In this document: positions 7,747-17,059 of the stretch, one piece after another
How positions within the stretch are numbered: position 1 is the first letter of the stretch
How the letters are laid out: each line of letters opens with the position of its first letter
Assembly (NCBI RefSeq): GCF_900109545.1
Contig: NZ_FOAP01000019.1
Coordinates: 1-64,000, forward strand
DNA from: Stigmatella aurantiaca
GTDB taxonomy: Bacteria > Myxococcota > Myxococcia > Myxococcales > Myxococcaceae
DNA: 64,000 nucleotides
Reading direction: 5' to 3'
Notes under the pieces: generated by a model
The model's database searches: none
What the model saw: the letters and a program-made list of their open reading frames with translations, nothing else
Told to the model about the DNA's origin: nothing
Made by a program: the position numbers and the translations under genes

Positions 7747-9402
7747 ATGCCGTCACACTCCGCAGCGCTCGTGGCCCTGGCCGCGCTTTCCCTCTCCCCG
7801 CTGTCCTACGCCCACTCCAACCCCTCGAAGGGGGTGGCCGCCGAGCCCTCCACCCTCGTGGCCAAGGTGTCCTTCGCCTCCCGGGAGGACCTCAACGGGC
7901 TGGCCGAGAAGCTGGATCTCACCGCCGCCGTGGACAATGAGAACCGCACCGTGGAGGCGCTCCTGTCGCGCGCGGAGTTCGACGCCCTGGTGGCCTCCGG
8001 ACGCAAGGTGGAGCTGCTCGAGGAGCAGACGCGGATCCTCAACGCGCCCCGGGAGCAGGACATGCGCCTGCAGGGCATCTCCGGCTACTCGTGCTACCGC
8101 ACCGTGAACGAGACCTACGCCGCCATGGCCCGGCTGGAGACCACCTACCCGAACCTCGCCGAGTGGAAGGACATCGGGGACTCCTGGGACAAGGTGACCG
8201 CCGGGGGCGCCGCGGGGGATGACCTGCGGGTCTTGATTCTCACCAACAAGTCGCGCCCCGGCCCCAAGCCGCGCTTCTTCCTCATGGGCGCCATCCACGC
8301 CCGCGAGTACACCACCGCGGAGATGGCCACGCGCTTCGCCGAGCAGCTCGCCTCGCGCTATGGCACGGACGCCGACGCCACGTGGCTGCTCGACCACCAC
8401 GAGCTGCACGTGGTGGTGCAGGCCAACCCCGACGGCCGCCGCATCGCCGAGACGGGCGCCTCCAAGCGCAAGAACACCAACACCACCCAGGGCTCGTGCA
8501 ACGCCACCACGTGGGGCGTGGACCTCAACCGCAACAGCAGCTTCGACTGGGGCGGCGGCGGCGCCAGCACCAGCTTCTGCAACGAGACGTACCGGGGCCG
8601 CTCCGCCGCCTCCGAGCCCGAGGTCCAGGCGCTGCAGAGCTACATCCGCTCCATCTTCCCCGACCAGCGCGGCACGGGCTCCACGGACGCCGCGCCCGCG
8701 GATGCCACCGGCCTGTTGATCAGCCTCCACAGCTACGGCGGCTACGTGCTCTATCCCTGGGGCGCCAGCACCACGCCTGCGCCCAACGCCACCCAGCTGC
8801 GGACCCTGGGGCGCAAGTTCAACTATTTCAATGGTTACCAGGCCTGCCAGGTGGCCTCGTGCCTCTACGCGGCCACGGGCTCCACGGATGCGTTCTCCTA
8901 TGGGGAGCTGGGCGTTGCCTCCTACACCTTCGAGATGGGCAGTGCGTTCTTCGAGAGCTGCACCAGCTTCGAGAACACCATCGTCCCGAAGAACATGGGG
9001 GCGCTCTATTACGCCTTCAAGGCCGCGCGCCGGCCCTACCAAGTGAGCGCGGGCCCCGATGCCACCACGCTCGCGCTGTCGGCCAGCACCGTCGCCCAGG
9101 GCACGAACGTGACGCTCTCCGCCCGCGCGGATGACACCCGCTACGGCACCAACGGTGGCACCGAGGCCTCGCAGGCCATCCGCGCCGCGCGCTACTCCAT
9201 CGACGCGCCCTCCTGGGTGTCCGGCACGCCCACCTACACCATGAACCCGGTGGATGGGGCCTTCAACGCCACCGCCGAGGCCGTGCAGGCCACCGTCTTC
9301 ACTGCGGGGCTGGCCCCCGGCCGGCACACGCTCTTCGTCGAGGCCCAGGACAGCCAGGGCAACTGGGGCGTGCCCTCGGCCGTCTTCCTGACCGTGCAGT
9401 GA
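7747..9402 (+). CDS. Secreted M14 zinc carboxypeptidase
   Basis: The 551-residue protein has a Sec signal (PSHSAALVALAALSLSPLSYA) and a pro-region to about residue 105. The M14 catalytic domain carries zinc ligands in GAIHAREY (His184, Glu187) and SLHSYGG (His328), the NPDGRR and WGVDLNRN substrate motifs, and the catalytic Glu396 in YTFEMGS. The last 120 residues form a beta-rich C-terminal domain ending FLTVQ. AAGGAG lies 8 bases before the ATG. It probably removes C-terminal residues from peptides of lysed prey or biomass outside the cell. It lies 30 bases after the metal ATPase on the same strand, but no functional tie is evident. Confidence 0.93.
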   Translation: MPSHSAALVALAALSLSPLSYAHSNPSKGVAAEPSTLVAKVSFASREDLNGLAEKLDLTAAVDNENRTVEALLSRAEFDALVASGRKVELLEEQTRILNAPREQDMRLQGISGYSCYRTVNETYAAMARLETTYPNLAEWKDIGDSWDKVTAGGAAGDDLRVLILTNKSRPGPKPRFFLMGAIHAREYTTAEMATRFAEQLASRYGTDADATWLLDHHELHVVVQANPDGRRIAETGASKRKNTNTTQGSCNATTWGVDLNRNSSFDWGGGGASTSFCNETYRGRSAASEPEVQALQSYIRSIFPDQRGTGSTDAAPADATGLLISLHSYGGYVLYPWGASTTPAPNATQLRTLGRKFNYFNGYQACQVASCLYAATGSTDAFSYGELGVASYTFEMGSAFFESCTSFENTIVPKNMGALYYAFKAARRPYQVSAGPDATTLALSASTVAQGTNVTLSARADDTRYGTNGGTEASQAIRAARYSIDAPSWVSGTPTYTMNPVDGAFNATAEAVQATVFTAGLAPGRHTLFVEAQDSQGNWGVPSAVFLTVQ

Positions 9403-9476
9403 GCCATCCGTTGTAATACCGATGATGCCGGACCGGGCCCCTTGTTTCCCGTTGCGTCACAGGGGGCCCCCCGCAG

Positions 9477-9510
9477 CATCATGGGACACGCGGCCTCGTG
9501 TCCCATGATG
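9477..9510. promoter_or_regulatory. Perfect 14-base inverted repeat at the hybrid kinase start
   Basis: CATCATGGGACACG-CGGCCT-CGTGTCCCATGATG is a flawless dyad with 14-base arms and a 6-base spacer. It contains the candidate start codons of the downstream kinase (ATG at 9481, 9505 and 9508). As DNA it could be an operator; as RNA it would fold into a very stable hairpin hiding the start codon. No T-tract follows, so it is not an intrinsic terminator. Function is inferred. Confidence 0.6.
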
Positions 9511-12500
9511 ACTCCAGCCCCCTCCCCCCCGCCGCAGGACAGCGCCGCCCAGCGTCAGGCCGAGGCGCACCTCCAGGAGCGGGATGAGCAGCTTCGCCTC
9601 GCCCAGCAGGCGGGGGGCATTGGCGCCTTCGCCGTGGACATCCGGACCGACGTGATGTCCACGACCCCGGAGTTCTGCCGCATCTTCGGGGTGGACGTGG
9701 TGGAGGCGATGCCCCCGCGGCAGATCGAAGCCCTCATCGTTCCCGAGGATGCGGCGATTGCCTCCAGCTCGCGCACGCGGGCCGAGGGCACGGTGCCCTC
9801 CCAGGCCGAGTACCGGATCCGCCATGCCCAGACGGGCGAGCTGCGGTGGATCTCCCGGCGGGCGGAGCTCGTCCGGGACGCCGAGGGCCGGCCCGTGCGG
9901 CTCGTGGGCATCGTCCAGGACGTGACCGAGCGCCGGCAGGCCGAGGATGCCCTGCGCGCGGCCAACGAGCGGGTTCAGCTCGCGCTCAACGCGGGCGCCG
10001 TGCTCGGCACCTGGGTCTGGGACATTCCCGCCGTGCGCATCACCGTCGATGCCCTCTTCGCGAAGTCCTTCGGGCTCACGCCCGTGCTGGCCTCCCAGGA
10101 GGTGACGGTCCAGGCCCTGTCGGCCTCCATCCATCCCGAGGACTTTCCCCGCGTGGAGGCGCTCGTCTCCCAGACGGTGGAGAAAGGCCAGCCGCTGCGC
10201 GTCGAGTTCCGGGCCCGGCAGTCCCATGGGGCCTACCTCTGGCTGGAGGCCAACGGCCACTGCGAGCATGACGCGCAGGGCAAGCCGCTGCGCTTCCCGG
10301 GGATTCTGCTCAACATCGACGAGCGGAAGCGGGCGGAGCTTCGCCAGCTGGCCCTCGCCGAGCTGGGCGAGCGGCTCCGGGCACTGGACAGCACCGCGGA
10401 CATCGCCGCGGTGGCCATGGAGGTGGCCGGGCGCCACTTCGGCCTCCTGCGCGCGGGGTACGGCCGGATCCTCACGTCCCAGGGGCAGCTGGTGATCGAA
10501 CGGGACTGGGTGTCCGGGCCCGAGGCTGCGGGGCTGGCGGGCACCTACCGGCTCGCGGACCTCGGGCCGTCCCTGGAGAACCTCCAGCGGGGCGAGCCCG
10601 TCATCATCCCGGACGTGGAGGCGGATCCGAGGACCGCCGGGCAGGCGGCCGCCTTGCGCGAGTACGGCGTCCGGGCGCTGCTCACCGTGCCGCTGCTCGA
10701 ACAGGGGCACCTGGCCGCCGTGCTGTACCTGCACAGCCCGGAGGTCCGCTCCTGGCAGCAGGAGGACATCCAGTTCGTGCACAACGTCGCGGACCGCATC
10801 TGGGCGGCCAGCGAGCGCGTGAAGGTGATGGCGGATCTGCGGCGCGCCAACGAGACGCTCGAGCAGCGCGTGGCCCAGCGCACGCGCGAGCGGGACCGCA
10901 TCTGGAACGTCTCCCAGGACTTGCAGCTCGTGACGGACTTCGAGGGCCGGATCCTCAGTGCGAACCCCGCCTGGACCACGATTCTCGGCTGGGCCCCGGA
11001 GGAGCTGGTGGGCAAGACCACCACGTGGCTCGAACATCCGGAGGACCAGGCGCGGACCCGCGCCGAGGTGGCGCGTCTGGCCGAGGGCCACCGGGTGATG
11101 GGCTTCGAGAACTCCATGCGCCACAAGGACGGCTCCTACCGGCTGCTGTCCTGGATGGCGGTGCCCGTGCCCGAGGACGCTTCCATCTATGCCGTCGCGC
11201 GCGACATCACCGCGCAGCGGCACATCGAGGAGCAGCTGCGGCAGGCCCAGAAGATGGAGGCGGTCGGCAACCTCACGGGGGGCGTGGCGCACGACTTCAA
11301 CAACCTGCTGCAAGTCATCGGCGGCAACCTCCAGCTCCTGGAGCGCGAGATGACCGCCCACGAGCGGGGCCTGCGCCGGGTGCAGACGGCCCTGAGCGCT
11401 GTCGATCGGGGCGCCAAGCTCGCCTCCCAGCTCCTCGCCTTCTCCCGGCGGCAGCCGCTGCAACCCCTGGTGCTGCACCTGGGCCGGCTGGTGCGCGGCA
11501 TGGATGACCTGCTGCGCCGTGCGCTGGGCGAGGATGTCGAGGTGGAGACCGTCGTGACGGGCGGCCTGTGGAACACGTTCGCGGACCCCAACCAGCTCGA
11601 GAACGTCATCCTCAACCTGGCCATCAACGCCCGGGATGCCATGACGGGCCATGGGCGGTTGACGATCGAGGTCCACAACGCCGTGCTCGATGAGCCGTAT
11701 GCCCAGCGCCACCCGGAGGCCGTCCCGGGCCCGTATGTGATGCTGGCCGTGTCCGACACGGGCAGTGGCATGCCGCCCGAGGTGCTGGCGCGCGCCTTCG
11801 AGCCCTTCTTCACCACCAAGTCCGAGGGCCGTGGCACGGGCCTGGGCTTGAGCATGGTGTACGGCTTCGTCAAGCAGAGCGGCGGCCACGTGAAGATCTA
11901 CAGCGAGCTGGGGCATGGCACGACCGTGAAGGTCTACCTGCCCCGCGCGCTCCAGGCCGAGGCGCCGCTCGCCGAGCCCGAGAAGGGCCCCGTCGAGGGG
12001 GGCGCCGAGACGGTGCTGGTGGTGGAGGACGACGCCGAGGTACGGGCCACGGTGGTGGAGATGTTGAGCGAGCTGGGCTACCGCATCCTCAAGGCCGTGG
12101 ATGCCCAGAGCGCGCTGGCCATTGTCCAGAGCGGCCTCCCGGTAGACCTGCTGCTCACCGACGTGGTGATGCCCGGGCCCTTGCGCAGCCCCGACATGGC
12201 GCGGGAGGCCAAGGCCCTGCTGCCGGACCTGGAGGTGCTCTTCACCTCGGGCTACTCGGAGAACGCCATCGTTCACGGGGGCCGGTTGGATCCGGGCGTC
12301 CACCTGCTGAGCAAGCCCTACCGGCGGGAGGACCTGGCGCGCAAGGTGCGCGGCCTGCTCAACGCCCGGTCGCGGCGGCGCGAGAGCCTGGCCTCGCGCG
12401 AGGCCCGGGAGCCGTCCCGGCCCGGGCGGGCGCGCCCGCAGGAGACGCCCCAGCGGCTGCGGGTGCTCCTGGTGGAGGACGATGCGGACATCCGCGCCTC

Positions 12501-12816
12501 GGCGAGCGAGCTGCTGAGCTTCCTGGGCCACGAGGTGCTGGCGGTGGAGAGCGCCGAGGAGGCCCGGGGCGCGCTGGTGGCGGACGCCTTCGACGTGCTG
12601 TTCACGGACGCGACGCTGCCGGGCATGTCCGGCGTGGACCTGGCGCGCGAGGCGGTGCGGCGGCGGGCCGGGCTGCGGATCATCATCGCCTCGGGGCACG
12701 GGCACGCGGCGCTCGAGGACGGAGGGCCCCGGCTGGATGGGGTGGTGGTGCTGCCCAAGCCCTATGCGCTGACGCAGATCCAGCAGGCGCTGTCGCAGGT
12801 GCTGAGCGCCCGCTGA
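9481..12816 (+). CDS. PAS-PAS-GAF-PAS hybrid histidine kinase with two receiver domains
   Basis: The soluble sensor kinase of about 1111 residues has, in order: PAS (about 30-150), PAS (155-275), GAF (285-460), PAS (480-590), HisKA with the phospho-His in GGVAHDFNNLL (about residue 604), HATPase (NLAINARDAM, DTGSGMP, GTGLGLSMVYG), and two receivers (VLVVEDDAEVR with TDVVMPG; LLVEDDADIR with TDATLPG) each ending in a KPY motif. No membrane helices are present, so it senses an intracellular cue. The GVAHDFNNLL box and NtrB-like organisation are common in myxobacteria. The start is uncertain: ATG 9481, 9505 and 9508 and TTG 9442 are in frame, none has a good binding site, and the region forms a perfect inverted repeat. 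Confidence 0.93.
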   Translation: MGHAASCPMMTPAPSPPPQDSAAQRQAEAHLQERDEQLRLAQQAGGIGAFAVDIRTDVMSTTPEFCRIFGVDVVEAMPPRQIEALIVPEDAAIASSSRTRAEGTVPSQAEYRIRHAQTGELRWISRRAELVRDAEGRPVRLVGIVQDVTERRQAEDALRAANERVQLALNAGAVLGTWVWDIPAVRITVDALFAKSFGLTPVLASQEVTVQALSASIHPEDFPRVEALVSQTVEKGQPLRVEFRARQSHGAYLWLEANGHCEHDAQGKPLRFPGILLNIDERKRAELRQLALAELGERLRALDSTADIAAVAMEVAGRHFGLLRAGYGRILTSQGQLVIERDWVSGPEAAGLAGTYRLADLGPSLENLQRGEPVIIPDVEADPRTAGQAAALREYGVRALLTVPLLEQGHLAAVLYLHSPEVRSWQQEDIQFVHNVADRIWAASERVKVMADLRRANETLEQRVAQRTRERDRIWNVSQDLQLVTDFEGRILSANPAWTTILGWAPEELVGKTTTWLEHPEDQARTRAEVARLAEGHRVMGFENSMRHKDGSYRLLSWMAVPVPEDASIYAVARDITAQRHIEEQLRQAQKMEAVGNLTGGVAHDFNNLLQVIGGNLQLLEREMTAHERGLRRVQTALSAVDRGAKLASQLLAFSRRQPLQPLVLHLGRLVRGMDDLLRRALGEDVEVETVVTGGLWNTFADPNQLENVILNLAINARDAMTGHGRLTIEVHNAVLDEPYAQRHPEAVPGPYVMLAVSDTGSGMPPEVLARAFEPFFTTKSEGRGTGLGLSMVYGFVKQSGGHVKIYSELGHGTTVKVYLPRALQAEAPLAEPEKGPVEGGAETVLVVEDDAEVRATVVEMLSELGYRILKAVDAQSALAIVQSGLPVDLLLTDVVMPGPLRSPDMAREAKALLPDLEVLFTSGYSENAIVHGGRLDPGVHLLSKPYRREDLARKVRGLLNARSRRRESLASREAREPSRPGRARPQETPQRLRVLLVEDDADIRASASELLSFLGHEVLAVESAEEARGALVADAFDVLFTDATLPGMSGVDLAREAVRRRAGLRIIIASGHGHAALEDGGPRLDGVVVLPKPYALTQIQQALSQVLSAR

Positions 12817-12829
12817 AGGGCCCCGCGGC

Positions 12830-14335
12830 TCACGGCACGCGGCGCAGGGTCCACAGCTGGCTGTCGGTGAACTCCGCCGTGGGCACGTAGGGGCTGTACT
12901 GCTGCACGGGGGTGTTGTTCTCCCCGGGGAAGGCCACCAGCAGGCGCTGGCTGCGCTTGTTGCGCAGGGCGTGGTAGCCGTTGCCCGCGTAGATGAGCTC
13001 CCACTGCTCGCTGTCCAAGGACAGGTCCGGGGTGTACTGCTCCAGGAGGGCCCCTTCCAGGGTGGAACCATCCTTCACCTTCATGGCCAGCCCGCTGTGG
13101 TGGTTGAGCACCTGGTAGGAGCGGCCCCCCACGTAGTTGAAGCTCCACTGCTGGGCGGCCCAGGTCTCGTTCACGTCGTACTGCACCAGGGCCGCCGCGT
13201 TGGTCTGCGCGCTGCCCGCCACGTGCAGCGCCTTGCCGGTGCGCTTGTTCACCAGGGTGTAGCGCCCCGAGAAGCCGCCCGTCTGCAGCCGGTGCTCCAG
13301 CGCCGCGTAGGCGGGCTTCTCGTTGTAGGACGCATCGAAGATGAGCGGATCATTGCTGGGCAGCCACGTGTACTTGTCGGTGACGCCCCAGAGCTGGAAG
13401 GCCTTCACGGCGGGCTGCTGGAGCACCCGGTCGAGGATGTTCCAGTACACGTCCGCCTGGGCCGTCAGGTCCGCGGCGGTGGCCGGGTGGCTGTCGGTGG
13501 CGACGTCCATCTCGCTCACGTAGAGCTGGATGCCCAGCGCCGCGAAGCGCCGCATGTTGTCCGCGAAGCTCTGGTAGTTGATGCCCTTCTGCTTGATGTG
13601 CATCTGGAAGGCGAGGCCATCGAAGGGCACGCCCCTGGCCAGCAGGCCTTGGATCATCGCGTACACGGCATTGGACTTGGCGTTGATCGTCTCGATGCCG
13701 TAGTCGTTGTAGACGAGCTTGGCGCCCGGGTCCGCGGTGCGCGCCGTCCAGAAGGCCTTGTCCACGAAGCCCGTGCCCATGGCCTGGTACCAGACGGAGT
13801 TGCGGTACGAGCCATCGTCGTTGAAGGCCTCGTTGACCACGTCCCACGCCCAGACCTTGCCCTGGTAGCGGGTGGCCACGGTGGTGATGAAGGTCTTCAT
13901 CACCGCCTCGCGCTCACTCAGGGCGGTGCTGTCCACCCAGGCGGGGACCTTGTACCAGACGAGCGTGTGGCCATGCAGGGCCAGGCCGTTGGTGCGCGCG
14001 TAGTTCACCAGCGTGTCCGCATCCCCCCAGAGGAACTCGTCCCTCTGGTTGGGCTGGATGAACTTCATCTTCAGCTCGTTCTCGGGGGTGACCAGGTTGA
14101 ACTCGCGCGTCAACGTGCCGCGGAAGGGCGCGTCGTTGTCGATCGCCGAGCGCTTGGCCACCCCGCCAAAGGTGATGCCGTGGGTGGCCGCCAGCGTCTT
14201 GAGCCCTCCGCCCACCGCCACGGCCTCCGCCGTGTGTGTGCCCAGGGCGTCCTGCGCCTCCGGCTCCCACAGCCCTTCTTGTCCTCCGCAGGCCGCGAGG
14301 CAGAGCGTGATGAGCAGGGGCAGGGGGCGGGCCAT
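12830..14335 (-). CDS. GH10 endo-beta-1,4-xylanase lipoprotein with ricin-type (CBM13) domain
   Basis: The 501-residue protein starts MARPLPLLITLCLAAC, a lipoprotein signal with Cys16, behind a GGAGG site. Residues about 55-355 are the GH10 barrel with KMKFIQPNQ, GHTLVW, the acid/base Glu169 in WDVVNEAFND and the nucleophile Glu275 in YVSEMDV. The last 140 residues form a beta-trefoil with repeated QW-type motifs (AAQQWSF, DSEQWEL, DSQLWTL), a ricin/CBM13 sugar-binding module. It hydrolyses xylan at the cell surface or after release. It converges on the hybrid kinase with only 13 bases between. A dyad upstream at 14390-14409 may be its operator. Confidence 0.95.
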   Translation of the reverse strand: MARPLPLLITLCLAACGGQEGLWEPEAQDALGTHTAEAVAVGGGLKTLAATHGITFGGVAKRSAIDNDAPFRGTLTREFNLVTPENELKMKFIQPNQRDEFLWGDADTLVNYARTNGLALHGHTLVWYKVPAWVDSTALSEREAVMKTFITTVATRYQGKVWAWDVVNEAFNDDGSYRNSVWYQAMGTGFVDKAFWTARTADPGAKLVYNDYGIETINAKSNAVYAMIQGLLARGVPFDGLAFQMHIKQKGINYQSFADNMRRFAALGIQLYVSEMDVATDSHPATAADLTAQADVYWNILDRVLQQPAVKAFQLWGVTDKYTWLPSNDPLIFDASYNEKPAYAALEHRLQTGGFSGRYTLVNKRTGKALHVAGSAQTNAAALVQYDVNETWAAQQWSFNYVGGRSYQVLNHHSGLAMKVKDGSTLEGALLEQYTPDLSLDSEQWELIYAGNGYHALRNKRSQRLLVAFPGENNTPVQQYSPYVPTAEFTDSQLWTLRRVP

Positions 14336-14389
14336 GGGACCTCCGGAAGCCGAGCGCGACATTGGCTACAGTCAGGAAAGATATTTCGT

Positions 14390-14409
14390 TTCCCGTTGTA
14401 ACACGGGAA
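14390..14409. promoter_or_regulatory. Inverted repeat upstream of xylanase gene
   Basis: TTCCCGT-TGTAAC-ACGGGAA has perfect 7-base arms and lies 55-74 bases upstream of the xylanase ATG, in a comparatively AT-rich gap. An outer TCAGGA/TCCTGA pair flanks it. The position and symmetry fit a repressor or activator site for sugar-dependent control. No regulator gene is adjacent, so the binding protein is unknown. Confidence 0.4.
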
Positions 14410-14479
14410 TCCTGAAATGGAAGCTATATCGGCTTTTCCCCGTTTAGGTCCCCGACCCCCTCCCCGCGCCGGGAGTCAC

Positions 14480-14716
14480 TCAGTGCAGCGGGTCGGTGGA
14501 CCACTGCTTCATGGCGTCCTTGCCCGGACGGTCCAGGTGGATGCCCGACTCATCGACGGACTGCACCCAGGACAGGGGGATGTAGTGGTGCTCGCCGTTC
14601 TCGTCGCGGGCGAGCTTGATGGTGTCGCTGCCATCCATGTGGTCCACCCGGGCAAAGGGGACGTTGTTCGAGCAAATCACCGGCATCTTGGGCTGTACCT
14701 GCTTGGCGTCGACCAT
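14480..14716 (-). CDS. DUF2171-family small protein
   Basis: The 78-residue protein starts MVDAKQVQPKM, set by AGGAGG 8 bases upstream. It has the DUF2171 layout of an early GxxVPFARVDHMDG segment, DTIKLARDENG, then HHYIPLSWV, probably a small PRC-barrel-like beta fold. Members are often found among stress or envelope genes, but their role is unknown. No signal peptide is present. The 184 bases between this gene and the divergent Rieske gene hold an 8-base inverted pair (AGGTGCAC near 14750 and GTGCACCT near 14868) but no clear promoter. Confidence 0.85.
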   Translation of the reverse strand: MVDAKQVQPKMPVICSNNVPFARVDHMDGSDTIKLARDENGEHHYIPLSWVQSVDESGIHLDRPGKDAMKQWSTDPLH

Positions 14717-14900
14717 GGCCTGCCTCCTGAAGGGTCCTTGCTGAGGCAAAGGTGCACACCGCGGGAAGGGGTGCCCGGCGGAGCCGCCAGGCTGCCCGCC
14801 GGGCGGCTTGAACTTCCGGGCCTTGGGTCTCTCCGCCGGCCTCCACGCCGGAGAAGAGAGGAGGCGTGCACCTGGCGTGTGCGTCGATAGACTTCAGGCC

Positions 14901-15983
14901 ATGAGTCCTCGTGACGAGGCACGGGCGCCAGGCGCCCCGGCCGGCAACATCTCCGTGGTCCGGCTGCCGGACTGCTGGTTCATCCTCTGCGCCTCGGGGG
15001 AGCTGGGCGGCAAGCCGCTCATGCGCACCTTGCAGGGCACGCCGCTCGTGCTCTTTCGAGGGGAGGGGGGGCGGCCCGCAGCGCTCCTGGACCGCTGTCC
15101 CCACCGCAACATCCCGCTGTCGCTGGGGCGGGTCGTCGAGGGCCAGCTCCAGTGCGGCTACCACGGGTGGCGCTTCGACGCGGCCGGGGAGTGCCGCGCG
15201 ATTCCCGGCCTGAGCGGGGAGACGCGCGCCAAGGCCCGTTGCGCGGCCTCCTATGCCACGCGCGAGCAGGACGGGTTCATCTGGGTGTACTCGACGCCCG
15301 GCGTGGAGCCCACCTCGGAGCCCTACCGCTTCCCACTGCTGGAGGCGCCCGGCTACAGCACCGTGCGCCGCGTGGTGCGCGCCCCGGGCTCGCTGCACGC
15401 CTCGCTGGAGAACACGCTGGATGTGCCGCACACCGCGTTCCTGCACGGGGGGCTGTTTCGCACCGCGAAGAAGCGCAACGAAATCGAGGTGGTGGTGCGC
15501 CGGGGCGCGGACCGGGTGGAGGCCGAGTACATCGGCGAGCCGCGCCCCCAGGGGCTCGTGGGCCGGGTGCTGGCCCCGGGCGGCGGGGTGGTGCAGCACT
15601 TCGACCGGTTCCTGATGCCGTCCATCGCCCAGGTGGAGTACCGCATCGGCGCGGAGAGCCACCTGATGGTCAGCTCCGCGATGACGCCGGTGTCCGACTG
15701 GGACACGCTCATCTACGCGGTGGTGACGTTCCGGCTGCCCATTCCCCACTGGCTGGTGAAGCCGTTCCTCACCCCCGTGGCGATGCACATCTTCTCGCAG
15801 GACTCGCGCATCCTGAAGCAGCAGACGGACACCATCCACCGCTTCGGCACCGAGCTGTACGTCTCCACCGAGCTGGACGTGCTGGGCCCCGCCATCCTGC
15901 GCCTGCTGCGCTCCGCGGGCCGGCAGAAGACGGCGTCCGAGCCCGAGCCCGAGCAGGAGACGCGGCTGAAGATGCTCGTGTGA
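14901..15983 (+). CDS. Rieske non-heme iron oxygenase, alpha-subunit type
   Basis: The 360-residue protein starts MSPRDEARAPGAPA. Its N-terminal Rieske domain binds a 2Fe-2S cluster through CPHRN (about residue 70) and CGYHGW (about 90). The C-terminal catalytic domain carries the mononuclear iron motif ENTLDVPHTAFLHGG, giving the two His and Asp ligands. The overall form is closer to the single-component oxygenases of the PaO/DAF-36-like group than to two-subunit dioxygenases. The substrate is unknown; hydroxylation or desaturation of a hydrophobic compound is plausible. No ferredoxin or reductase gene is adjacent. The frame extends upstream to 14808 without protein-like sequence, so the ATG is preferred. 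Confidence 0.9.
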   Translation: MSPRDEARAPGAPAGNISVVRLPDCWFILCASGELGGKPLMRTLQGTPLVLFRGEGGRPAALLDRCPHRNIPLSLGRVVEGQLQCGYHGWRFDAAGECRAIPGLSGETRAKARCAASYATREQDGFIWVYSTPGVEPTSEPYRFPLLEAPGYSTVRRVVRAPGSLHASLENTLDVPHTAFLHGGLFRTAKKRNEIEVVVRRGADRVEAEYIGEPRPQGLVGRVLAPGGGVVQHFDRFLMPSIAQVEYRIGAESHLMVSSAMTPVSDWDTLIYAVVTFRLPIPHWLVKPFLTPVAMHIFSQDSRILKQQTDTIHRFGTELYVSTELDVLGPAILRLLRSAGRQKTASEPEPEQETRLKMLV

Positions 15984-15990
15984 GCGCGCG

Positions 15991-16947
15991 CTACGCGGGG
16001 CCGCGGCCCTGGAGCAGCTCCGTGGAGAAGTAGCGCTCCATGCGGTCCGGGAACACCGTCACCACCTGGGCGCCGACGCCCAGCCGCCGGGCCGCCTCCA
16101 CCGCCGCCACGTAGTTGAGCCCCGAGGAGGGCCCCACCGGAAAGCCCCGCCGGATGAGGGCCCGGGCCGTGTTCATGGCCGCCTCGTCCGAGACGTTCAG
16201 CTCCACCAGCCCCGGCAGGTCCGCCTCGCGGTAGAGCCTGGACAGCCCGTCCACCACGCCGGGCACCCGCGAGCTGAAGCTGCAACACTCGATGTCGGTG
16301 CCCAGGCCGGAGATGGGCCGGGCCACGAAGGGCACCACGGGACAGCCGGCCTCCGCGAACGCCTGGTACAGGCCCACCACCGTGCCGCCCGTGCCCACGC
16401 CGCTCACCACGCCGTGCACCAGCCCGCCCGGAACCTGGGAGAGAATCTCCTGGCCCGTCCACACGCGGTGGGCCTCGGCGTTGTCCGGGTTCTCGAACTG
16501 GCGCGGCGCGAAGGCGCCCCGCTCGCGCGCCAGCTCCTCCGCCCGCGCGATGGCGCCCCGGATGCCCTCCCCGCGGGGGACGAGCACCACGTCCCCGCCA
16601 TAGGCGCGGATGGTGAGCACGCGCTCGCCGGTGACGCCCTCGGGCATCACCGCGGTGAACTTCACCCCCATCTGCGCCGCGGCCAGCGCCAGCGCGATGC
16701 TCGTCGAGCCGCTGGAGGCCTCCACCACCTCGCCGCCGGGGCACAGCTCGCCCAGCCGCCACGCCTTCTCCAGCATGTACCGGGCGATGCGGTCCTTCGT
16801 GGAGCCGCTGGGGTTGAGGAACTCCAGCTTGCACCACACCACGGGGTCCTCCTCGCGCAGCCGGACCGGCACCAGCGGGGTGGGGCCGATGGACTGGAGG
16901 AAGCGTCCATCGGCGGGCAGCGGGCGGCAGGGCGGGCGGGTGCTCAT
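15991..16947 (-). CDS. PLP-dependent cysteine-synthase-family enzyme
   Basis: The 318-residue fold-type II PLP enzyme has the Schiff-base lysine in NPSGSTKDRIARYML, the substrate loop SSGSTSIALA, and the phosphate-binding GVGTGGTVVG motif. PVGPSSGLN near the C-terminus binds the pyridine nitrogen side. These are hallmarks of O-acetylserine sulfhydrylase and cystathionine beta-synthase relatives; the true acceptor cannot be told. It converges on the Rieske gene with seven bases between and is divergent from the DUF2378 gene. The ATG at 16947 lacks a good ribosome-binding site, and a GTG eight codons upstream is also possible. Confidence 0.9.
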   Translation of the reverse strand: MSTRPPCRPLPADGRFLQSIGPTPLVPVRLREEDPVVWCKLEFLNPSGSTKDRIARYMLEKAWRLGELCPGGEVVEASSGSTSIALALAAAQMGVKFTAVMPEGVTGERVLTIRAYGGDVVLVPRGEGIRGAIARAEELARERGAFAPRQFENPDNAEAHRVWTGQEILSQVPGGLVHGVVSGVGTGGTVVGLYQAFAEAGCPVVPFVARPISGLGTDIECCSFSSRVPGVVDGLSRLYREADLPGLVELNVSDEAAMNTARALIRRGFPVGPSSGLNYVAAVEAARRLGVGAQVVTVFPDRMERYFSTELLQGRGPA

Positions 16948-17059
16948 GGAGGACAGTGTTTCTTCCACGATGCCTGGAGGGCTGCAATCTTCCACCAGCC
17001 AACGAATGGGCGGGGGGGCGACTCGCGCCGGATTGCCTGGGCCTGCCAAGGTGGCGGGC

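Noticed and set aside
14750-14875. AGGTGCAC...GTGCACCT inverted pair before the Rieske gene
   Set aside because: The arms are about 120 bases apart and each contains the common palindrome GTGCAC, so chance is likely.
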